DNA from: Pelagibacterium xiamenense
Lineage (GTDB): Bacteria; Pseudomonadota; Alphaproteobacteria; Rhizobiales; Devosiaceae
Direction: 5' to 3'
NCBI RefSeq assembly: GCF_021166475.1
Contig: NZ_JAJOYS010000003.1
Coordinates: forward strand, 248,001 to 312,000
DNA length: 64,000 bases
The notes under the pieces are model-generated. The model made no database searches and had not been told where the DNA came from. It worked only from the letters and a program-made list of their open reading frames with translations. A program made the position numbers and the translations under genes. How positions within the stretch are numbered: the stretch's first letter is position 1; every line of letters starts with the position of its first letter. Of the stretch, positions 55,615-61,940 are shown piece by piece.

Positions 55615-56451
55615 TTGGGGCGCATTAGCAATCAAATACGTCAGCTCGACGTCGCAGGCTGGGGCATCGCGGCGTTGCTGAGTGGCGCGCTTGCCGTTCT
55701 GGGCGCCAATCTGTCGGCCTTCATGCCGCCGAACCTGCTTGCCGGACTCCATGCAACCCGAATTCAGGGCGGCAGCTTCAATCAACTGCGCGCCCAGTTG
55801 GCCGAGGTCGCCGAAGAAACCACTGAAATCAACCGCGAATACAGGAGCCTGTTGACGCGCTTCGATCTTCTCGACGACAGCAGCGGCGATGCCGTTCGCC
55901 GGCTCGCGGCCGTGGAAAACAGCCTGCCCCTTCTTATCGAGGCTCTGCCGCTCGACAGCGACATCGACCGGGCCTTGCTTACGGCCTCCATCACCGAGGC
56001 CGGAGGCGAGACGACCAGCGTCGATGGCGGTGAAGTGCATGTCCAACGCACGGAGCTCTTTCCAGACGCGGACAGTCAGGCAGAGGACGAAGCGGCCCCC
56101 GTTGAGCAACCGATGCCCCCAGTGCTGGCCGAGACGCAGCCAGCCCACGTAGAGGCTGATCAGATCCCGGCCGGGATCGCGGGGGAGTTGCCTTCGGGTA
56201 TCGCCATAGGAGAGCCCCAGCCGCGCGATGCGATCGCTGCGGCCTGGGAGGATATTTTACGTGATGTTGGCGCGCTCGTTCTTGGACTTGAGCCGCGCGT
56301 GTTGCCCGCCGGTGAGGGAAGCGAAGTGCAAATCGTCGCCGGCCCCCTCCCCGACCTTTCGTCCGCGGAGGCCCTGTGCACCCGGATCGCGCGCGCCGGA
56401 CTGAGCTGCTTGCCGGCCGGTTTCGAGGGCACCCCGCTACCTCCTCGCTAG
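55615..56451 (+). CDS. Predicted membrane-anchored protein with SPOR-like C-terminus
   Basis: A 278-residue protein not recognised as a named family. A single hydrophobic segment lies near residues 14-31 (GWGIAALLSGALAVLGAN), then a coiled-coil-prone stretch (QLRAQLAEVAEETTEINREY), a Pro/Glu-rich linker, and a C-terminal ~40 residues that read like a SPOR domain (VQIVAGPLPDLSSAEALCTR then IARAGLSCLPAGFEGTPL). The start is TTG at 55615 with a weak SD. This layout suggests a periplasmic, septum- or peptidoglycan-associated protein; the SPOR call is an inference. It lies next to glmU and upstream of tRNA-Lys. Confidence 0.6.
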   Translation: MGRISNQIRQLDVAGWGIAALLSGALAVLGANLSAFMPPNLLAGLHATRIQGGSFNQLRAQLAEVAEETTEINREYRSLLTRFDLLDDSSGDAVRRLAAVENSLPLLIEALPLDSDIDRALLTASITEAGGETTSVDGGEVHVQRTELFPDADSQAEDEAAPVEQPMPPVLAETQPAHVEADQIPAGIAGELPSGIAIGEPQPRDAIAAAWEDILRDVGALVLGLEPRVLPAGEGSEVQIVAGPLPDLSSAEALCTRIARAGLSCLPAGFEGTPLPPR

Positions 56452-56533
56452 AGCGCCGACAAAAGCGGTTGACAGACGGGGCCGAGCTACTATGTTCCGC
56501 GCGTCGTCAGCCAGCAATCACGGCACATGGTAG

Positions 56534-56609
56534 GGGCTCGTAGCTCAGCTGGTAGAGCACTCGACTTTTAATCGAGTTGTCCCGGGTTCGAATCCCGGCG
56601 AGCCTACCA
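56534..56609 (+). tRNA. tRNA-Lys (anticodon TTT)
   Basis: 76 nt with encoded CCA. Acceptor GGGCTCG pairs CGAGCCT (one G-T); D-arm, anticodon stem CTCGA/TCGAG with loop CTTTTAA (TTT), and T-loop TTCGAAT are intact. Confidence 0.97.
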
Positions 56610-56636
56610 AAACGGCCCTTCGCTTTGAATGAGGAA

Positions 56637-56724
56637 TGGCGGAGAGGGAAAGGATTCGAACCTTCGAGACGGGGTGCCGCCTATGACCTTTCGGTCACGC
56701 CTTAAGCCACTCGGCCACCTCTCC
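56637..56724 (-). tRNA. tRNA-Ser with a 3-nt deletion in the anticodon loop (possible pseudo-tRNA)
   Basis: Minus-strand, 88 nt with encoded CCA. The acceptor GGAGAGG/CCTCTCC, the D-arm GGCCGAGTGGCTTAAGGC, a Ser-type long variable arm and the T-arm with TTCGAAT are complete. The anticodon stem TGACC/GGTCA is perfect, but its loop is only GAAA, where Ser tRNAs have seven bases (C-T-N-GAAA). Bases 32-34, including U33 and the first anticodon base, are missing. The retained GA of the anticodon means an NGA (UCN-reading) isoacceptor, most likely CGA. As written it cannot decode; it could be a decayed gene or a sequencing error. Confidence 0.8.
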
Positions 56725-56902
56725 GTTGGCTTGAAGATATAGCTCACCACCGGCACCCGCCAAATTAAATTCCGGTAAGTTTGTCGCCATACCGCAATGT
56801 TGGTAAACGTCGGCGACCGTTGCCGTTGTTTAGTCTTGCGCCGCGCCATCTCGCTCCCGTAGGCTCGCCACAACAAGACCGAACTACGGGGGACGCTCGC
56901 CG

Positions 56903-57340
56903 ATGTCTTCGTTCAAGGCCCTTGTGGCCGTCATTGCCGGCCTCGCGACAACGGCCCCTGCCGTCGCACAGAACGTGCATATTTCAAGGCTCTACGAGCA
57001 GGTTCTCGAGAATATCGAGATCGCCGGCGATGGCTATTTGCTCGACTCCTACGGCATAAACCGCATGAATGCCGGCGAGACAGCCCATGTCACCCTCGAC
57101 CTGCCCACCGGCGTTCCCGTCACGATCATGGGCGATTGCGATGAGGACTGCTTGGATCTGGATATCGCCGTATATTCTGCCGAGCGCAAATTGCTCGCTG
57201 AGGACCGCGCCGACGACTACTATCCGATTGTGAATTTCAACTCCGATGAGATTGTCCGGGTCGATATCGAGCTCGACCTCGAAATCTGCGAAGCCAACTA
57301 CTGCTACGTCGCCTATTCGGTCTTCATCCAGGAAAACTGA
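56903..57340 (+). CDS. Hypothetical secreted protein
   Basis: Exported protein of 145 residues. A signal peptide spans residues 1-23 (ALVAVIAGLATTAPAVAQ). The mature part looks like a small beta-sandwich: TAHVTLDLPTGVPVTIMGDC, then DEDCLDLDIAVYSAERKLLA with several cysteines and an acidic face, weakly resembling bacterial pre-peptidase C-terminal-type domains. ATG at 56903; the membrane-protein gene follows after 6 bases, so the two are probably co-expressed. No function is assigned. Confidence 0.65.
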   Translation: MSSFKALVAVIAGLATTAPAVAQNVHISRLYEQVLENIEIAGDGYLLDSYGINRMNAGETAHVTLDLPTGVPVTIMGDCDEDCLDLDIAVYSAERKLLAEDRADDYYPIVNFNSDEIVRVDIELDLEICEANYCYVAYSVFIQEN

Positions 57341-57346
57341 CGCTCC

Positions 57347-57874
57347 ATGAATTCAACCGCGAGCCGGCTGCGCGCCATTGCCGTCACCGCGCTGTTTTTT
57401 GCTGCAAGCGCATTCGCGTTGCTCGGCGCGGTCTGGGGACTCGATGCCCTGCCCTTCGTGTTGCCTGGATTTGGCGGTCTCGCGGACTACGCTCCCGGTG
57501 CGACGCTGGCGGGCATAACCCAGGCTCCAGTGTTTATCGCGCTCAGCGCAGCTTATCTCATCGCGGGCGCGATCGTCGTACTGATCGACACGCAGTATTG
57601 CGACCGCATGCTCGCGATCTTTGCCGATGTGCTGCTGATGGCCATAGCGGCTGCGGTCGGCTTTGCTGCCGGCTACTGGATCATGCTGCGGCTTCTGGGA
57701 ACGGCCGGCGGCTTTGACTTCATAGCCCTGCGCCCGATCGGAATCTGCGCACTGATCGTTTTCATTCTCAGTCTCATCCCGCCCGACCGCCTCCGCGGCA
57801 ACCTCCTGGTGAGAGGGCTGACCGCCATTGTGCTCCTGCTTGCAGGCCCCCTGCTTATTCTCAATCTGGGGTAG
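57347..57874 (+). CDS. Hypothetical four-helix membrane protein
   Basis: Inner-membrane protein of 175 residues with about four to five hydrophobic segments (for example AVTALFFAASAFALLGAVWG and MLAIFADVLLMAIAAAVGFA), a polar N-terminus and no recognisable family motif. It begins 6 bases after the secreted protein's stop codon. The pair could work together at the membrane, but nothing in the sequence tells the function. Confidence 0.6.
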   Translation: MNSTASRLRAIAVTALFFAASAFALLGAVWGLDALPFVLPGFGGLADYAPGATLAGITQAPVFIALSAAYLIAGAIVVLIDTQYCDRMLAIFADVLLMAIAAAVGFAAGYWIMLRLLGTAGGFDFIALRPIGICALIVFILSLIPPDRLRGNLLVRGLTAIVLLLAGPLLILNLG

Positions 57875-58103
57875 TCGGGCCAAAAACCTTGCCCATACGC
57901 TCACGGAGCCCCCAGCAGCGCCTTCTGTAGGCTTCTGTGGAACCAGATGCCCCTTTTGAGGATTTTGGAAGGCGGAGTGACTGTGCCGTCACTATCGTGC
58001 CGCTGCCGGAACCAAGTTCTTGAAACAGCGTTGATAGCTTAATCTGGACGACTAGAAAGCCGCTCCAGAGCGTTGTTATGGCGAAATAATAGCAGGAATA
58101 ATG

Positions 58104-58709
58104 ATGAGGTTCTGGCTGGTTCTCGCCGCCACGCTGTGCGCGTCGACATCCCCTACGCTCGCCCAATCACGTGACCAAGCGATGCCATCTTACGCCATCG
58201 ATGAGCGCAAGATGTTCGTTTTCGCCGGCCCGATGGGGGAGTCGACGATGGACGGGATGCTGTTTCCGATCACCGCGGACTACGAGAATGCCGCCGTGAT
58301 CGGCGGCGGCTATCAGCAATTCTTTCTCGAAATTCCGCAAGACTTCAAGATCGGCGGCGAACTCGGCGCAGCGATCCGCCTCGGTGAAGAGGAAACAACC
58401 GGCGAACTCTGGGCAGGCGTTGTCGGCCGCTATGACGGTTTCGTTTTAGGCGATATTCGAATAGCGCCCTCCCTCACGTTCGGATTGAGCACAGTAACCG
58501 ACACAATGGGTGTTGAGGCCGAACGAGAAGCCGAAGACGGCCTATCCGGCAATCTCGTCTTCTATCTCAGCCCGGAAATCAGCTTTGCACACATGGAGCA
58601 TCCGGAACTCGAGGTGTTCTGGCGCCTCCATCATCGTTCTCCGGCCTGGAACACCCTCGGCGGCGGCACGGCGAACGCAACAACGTTTGGCATTCGCTAT
58701 CAGTTCTAG
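58104..58709 (+). CDS. Predicted outer-membrane beta-barrel protein
   Basis: Exported protein of 201 residues. The signal peptide (VLAATLCASTSPTLAQ) is followed by alternating strands such as GGGYQQFFLEIPQDFKIGGE and IAPSLTFGLSTVTDTMGVE, and the last residue is Phe (FGIRYQF), the pattern of outer-membrane barrel proteins. The near-terminal WRLHHRSPAWNTLGGGTANA has the HxRS-like arrangement seen in PagL/LpxR-like lipid A deacylase barrels, so an acyloxyacyl-hydrolase type role is possible but unproven. Start chosen at the second of two tandem ATGs (58104), which has the better SD spacing. Confidence 0.6.
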   Translation: MRFWLVLAATLCASTSPTLAQSRDQAMPSYAIDERKMFVFAGPMGESTMDGMLFPITADYENAAVIGGGYQQFFLEIPQDFKIGGELGAAIRLGEEETTGELWAGVVGRYDGFVLGDIRIAPSLTFGLSTVTDTMGVEAEREAEDGLSGNLVFYLSPEISFAHMEHPELEVFWRLHHRSPAWNTLGGGTANATTFGIRYQF

Positions 58710-58874
58710 CGCGTGGTGCTAGCGGAGACGGTGCGCCAGCCGTTCCTTACTGGCCGCCGCTTTGCCTTTCGCATGGTCCGAACTTGCGCTTCCCCACTGT
58801 ACCGGGTCTCCAGTATCCATTTCCCCCCTACCTTGCGCAGTTAATAATCGGTTATCGGCGTTGCCCATTAGGCA

Positions 58875-58887
58875 TGCACAATGTGCA
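58875..58887. repeat. Palindrome upstream of the DUF1127 gene
   Basis: TGCACA-A-TGTGCA lies 82 bases before the DUF1127 ATG in a 260-bp gap otherwise without genes. It could be a regulator site. Confidence 0.35.
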
Positions 58888-58969
58888 AGGCGGGCTTGAG
58901 CAAAACCGGTCTGCAAAGCCGGACCGATTCCACTTAGGTATTGGGCGTCAAACGAAAGGAGACAACCAA

Positions 58970-59119
58970 ATGGATATTCGCAAGACCTTCAAGAAGTGGT
59001 CGGCCTACCAGCAGACCGTTCGCGAGCTGAACGCCCTGGGCAACCGCGAGTTGAATGACCTCGGTATCGCCCGCAGCGACATTCAGCGCATCGCCCGCGA
59101 TCATGCCAACGGTATCTGA
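58970..59119 (+). CDS. DUF1127 (YjiS-like) small protein
   Basis: Small protein of 49 residues in the DUF1127 family. Helical N-terminus (IRKTFKKWSAYQQTVRELNA) and the family signature ALGNRELNDLGIARSDIQRI are clear. Such proteins occur in many copies in Rhizobiales and have been implicated in small-RNA, phosphate or motility regulation; arginine-rich members bind RNA. SD AAAGGAG precedes the ATG and a strong terminator follows 30 bases after the stop, so this is a monocistronic unit. Confidence 0.9.
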   Translation: MDIRKTFKKWSAYQQTVRELNALGNRELNDLGIARSDIQRIARDHANGI

Positions 59120-59148
59120 TTGCAAGAAACACGCGGCACACGAGTTTT

Positions 59149-59187
59149 GAAAGGCACCCTCTAAACAGGGTGCCTTTCTTCTTTTTG
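59149..59187 (+). terminator. Intrinsic terminator after the DUF1127 gene
   Basis: A 12-bp perfect stem (GAAAGGCACCCT / AGGGTGCCTTTC) with a six-base loop (CTAAAC), followed by TTCTTTTT. Confidence 0.9.
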
Positions 59188-59302
59188 ACCCTCCCAACCG
59201 TCATTTCCTCCTCACAAGCCGATGAGATCGCCCGCATCGGACTTGGTTCGGCGCGCGCGAGCCGATATAGCCATGCCGCAAGATATCCAATGCGGGGAAG
59301 AA

Positions 59303-60688
59303 ATGCGCGTAATCCATGTTATCGGCGGCGGGCTCGCAGGGTCCGAAGCAGCCTGGCAAGCGGCGGAGGCCGGTATCGACGTCGTGCTGCATGAAATGCG
59401 CCCGATTCGTCCAACCGACGCACACCAGACCGATCACCTGGCCGAGCTCGTCTGCTCCAACAGTTTCCGCTCGGATGACCACGAGCATAATGCCGTCGGT
59501 TTGCTGCACGAAGAAATGCGCCGCGCAGGTTCGCTGATCATGAAGTGCGCCGACGCCCACGCGCTACCCGCCGGCGGTGCACTTGCGGTTGATCGCGACG
59601 GCTTTTCCAAAGCTGTTTCGCAGGCTATCGAGTCGCATCCCAAAATCGCCGTAGCCCGCGAAGAAATCGCCGGGCTGCCACCGGCGGAGTGGGACAACGT
59701 CATCATCGCCACCGGCCCCCTCACCTCCCCTGCACTGGCCGACGCCATTCAAAAGCTCACGGGGGAAGACTCCCTCGCCTTCTTCGACGCTATCGCGCCA
59801 ATCGTCCACTACGATTCGATCGACATGGACATCGTCTGGGCCCAATCCCGTTACGACAAGCCCGGACCGGCCGGTACAGGCGCGGACTATCTCAACTGCC
59901 CGATGAACGAAGCGCAGTACAACGCCTTTATCGATGGCCTGCTCAATGCTCCGCTACACGAGTTCAAGGACTGGGAGATCGTTCCTTATTTCGACGGCTG
60001 CCTCCCCATCGAGGTCATGGCGGAGCGTGGCCGCGAGACTTTGCGCCACGGCCCGATGAAGCCCGTCGGGCTCACCAATCCGCGCGACCCCGATAACCGC
60101 CCCTATGCCGTCGTGCAACTTCGCCAGGACAACGCGCTCGGCACGCTCTGGAACATGGTCGGCTTCCAGACCAAGATGCGCTACGGCGTCCAGACGGAGA
60201 TCTTCCGCATGATTCCCGGCCTCGAAAATGCGCAGTTTGCACGGCTAGGCGGGCTGCATCGCAACACGTTCCTCAATTCGCCGAAGGTGCTCGGCCCCGA
60301 CCTGCGCCTCAAAGCCGACCCGCGTCTGCGCTTCGCCGGGCAAGTCACTGGTGTGGAAGGGTATGTCGAGAGCGCCGCCATGGGGCTCATTTCCGGCCGT
60401 TTCGCCGCCGCTGAAGCAAAGGGCGGCAAAGCCGACATCCCGCCCCAAACCACGGCTTTCGGAGCGCTTGTCCGTCACATCACCGGAGGGCACCTCGAGG
60501 CCGAGGCGTATTCAGGAGCCCGGAGCTTCCAACCAATGAATGTCAATTTCGGGCTGTTTCCTGCTATCACACCGCAGAAGCCGGATGGCATCAAACGCTG
60601 GCGCGGCCCGGAAAAGGCAAAGGCCAAGAAAAAAGCAATTTCCACCCGCGCACTGGCCGATCTCGAGACCTGGCTCAAATCGGCCTAA
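59303..60688 (+). CDS. trmFO: tRNA (uracil-54 C5)-methyltransferase, folate-dependent
   Basis: FAD- and methylenetetrahydrofolate-dependent enzyme (461 aa) making ribothymidine at tRNA position 54. The FAD site [20 protein letters not shown] opens the protein; [20 protein letters not shown] carries the conserved cysteine and [18 protein letters not shown] the second. I used the ATG at 59303, with GGGGAAG upstream and the family's usual N-terminus; the frame is open 27 codons earlier. Its last four bases overlap the end of the convergent phytoene-synthase-like gene. Confidence 0.95.
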   Translation: MRVIHVIGGGLAGSEAAWQAAEAGIDVVLHEMRPIRPTDAHQTDHLAELVCSNSFRSDDHEHNAVGLLHEEMRRAGSLIMKCADAHALPAGGALAVDRDGFSKAVSQAIESHPKIAVAREEIAGLPPAEWDNVIIATGPLTSPALADAIQKLTGEDSLAFFDAIAPIVHYDSIDMDIVWAQSRYDKPGPAGTGADYLNCPMNEAQYNAFIDGLLNAPLHEFKDWEIVPYFDGCLPIEVMAERGRETLRHGPMKPVGLTNPRDPDNRPYAVVQLRQDNALGTLWNMVGFQTKMRYGVQTEIFRMIPGLENAQFARLGGLHRNTFLNSPKVLGPDLRLKADPRLRFAGQVTGVEGYVESAAMGLISGRFAAAEAKGGKADIPPQTTAFGALVRHITGGHLEAEAYSGARSFQPMNVNFGLFPAITPQKPDGIKRWRGPEKAKAKKKAISTRALADLETWLKSA

Positions 60689-61542
60689 CCGTTCCTGAGG
60701 CCCCACCAGATCAACCGTGACAATCTCCCCAGCGGCGACCGTTGCGGTAGAGTTTTGAGGACCGAAAGCGGATCGCGCTCAAGCCGGGTCAGATCGGCTT
60801 CCACCAGTGCAATCGGCGCGAAGGCGGGACGCACGGATTTGGGCAACGCCCCAATTGCGCTGCGTGCCTTCTCTGCATGCTCGCGCGCGATGTCCCCGAT
60901 CTGCGCCAACGCCTCGGCCATGCGATCTGAAGCGCTCCCCGCGTAGATCTCCTTTTCAGTGACCCCATGGGCAGTAAAGATCTGCAGGGGCAGGAATATC
61001 TGTGCCCGAGCGGCATTGAAGCCAAACGCCTTCATATGTCCGCTGAGCGCCTGCGCAACGCCGAGATGTCCGGACGCGTCCGCCGCCGTCTCCGCCGACC
61101 CGCCGGACAAAATCATTGCGGCATATTGGTAGAGGATCGAAGTCGTCTCGCCTGCGTACCCCTCGAACTGGCCCATATCGGTCATCGGGTCGTGGTAAAG
61201 ATCGAAACGCCGCGCCGCAAGGAGCCGCACGAGCGGCCCTGCCGGAAGATCATATGTTGCCAGGGTATCAAGAAGCGCATCGGCAATCGGATTTTGTAGG
61301 ACCTCTCCATGGCCCTTGCCTTCGAGCGCATCGACCCACCATTGCAGCCGAATCTCCCCCGGCGTCGGCTCGGACACACGCTCGCGTATCCCGGCCACCT
61401 CCGCAGCGAAGGCGTAAAGCGCTTGCACGCTTGGCCGGTGTACCGGCGGCACGATAAGCGTTGCCGCATAGCGATCCGGGTCGGCCGACCGCAAGGCATC
61501 CGCCGCGTGGCGCAAACTTTCCGACTGCCGCTGCTCCGCCAT
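60685..61542 (-). CDS. Squalene/phytoene synthase-family protein (NDUFAF6-like)
   Basis: Protein of 285 residues in the alphaproteobacterial NDUFAF6-like branch of the squalene/phytoene synthase family. Landmarks: [37 protein letters not shown], and [20 protein letters not shown] near residue 113, where prenyl synthases have a DxxxD metal motif but here only the NDUFAF6-type DPMTD is seen. No carotenoid genes are nearby. Human NDUFAF6 is a mitochondrial complex I assembly factor, so a similar role is plausible. It starts where the NDUFAF3-like gene stops (1-base overlap). Confidence 0.85.
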   Translation of the reverse strand: MAEQRQSESLRHAADALRSADPDRYAATLIVPPVHRPSVQALYAFAAEVAGIRERVSEPTPGEIRLQWWVDALEGKGHGEVLQNPIADALLDTLATYDLPAGPLVRLLAARRFDLYHDPMTDMGQFEGYAGETTSILYQYAAMILSGGSAETAADASGHLGVAQALSGHMKAFGFNAARAQIFLPLQIFTAHGVTEKEIYAGSASDRMAEALAQIGDIAREHAEKARSAIGALPKSVRPAFAPIALVEADLTRLERDPLSVLKTLPQRSPLGRLSRLIWWGLRNG

Positions 61543-61931
61543 CAGCGAGCCTGTTCAACGGCGATCAACGCCGCGGCGACGGCACGATCCTCGCTGAGCA
61601 GGACGTTATACGTCCGCACGGCGCTGCCCGTCGATACAGCTTCGATAATGATGCCCTTCTCGCGGAACGCCCCCCGGATCGCCGGATCGATAGCTGCGAT
61701 GTCGGATCCGAGCCCAACGAGCAGAACGTCCAGTTCCTCGTGCGCCAATACGCGGTCGAGCGAGGCCAGCGTGACGTCCTCCGGCCGCTCGACCTCCCAG
61801 GCGAACATACCCGAGGGAAGGCACAGCAGCGAGCCACGGTGCGACATGTCCGCGAACCGGAAACCGAAGTTGCCGTAGGCATCGATAGAAGCCTGATGGG
61901 GATAGTGGCCCTGCCCCGGTTCCCAGGTCAA
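61542..61931 (-). CDS. Mth938-like protein (DUF498, NDUFAF3-like)
   Basis: Small protein of 129 residues in the Mth938/DUF498 family, the bacterial counterpart of NDUFAF3. FRFADMSHRGSLLCLPSGMF and VLLVGLGSDIAAIDPAIRGA are characteristic. The start is TTG at 61931 with a clear SD (AGGAG, six bases upstream). In mitochondria NDUFAF3 assembles complex I together with NDUFAF4. The gene lies between secDF and the NDUFAF6-like gene, with which it overlaps by one base. Confidence 0.85.
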   Translation of the reverse strand: MTWEPGQGHYPHQASIDAYGNFGFRFADMSHRGSLLCLPSGMFAWEVERPEDVTLASLDRVLAHEELDVLLVGLGSDIAAIDPAIRGAFREKGIIIEAVSTGSAVRTYNVLLSEDRAVAAALIAVEQAR

Positions 61932-61940
61932 AAACTGCTC

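Noticed and set aside
58719-58820. 33-codon minus-strand frame with a G-rich SD
   Set aside because: Very short, weak spacing of 3 bases to the SD and no recognisable motif.
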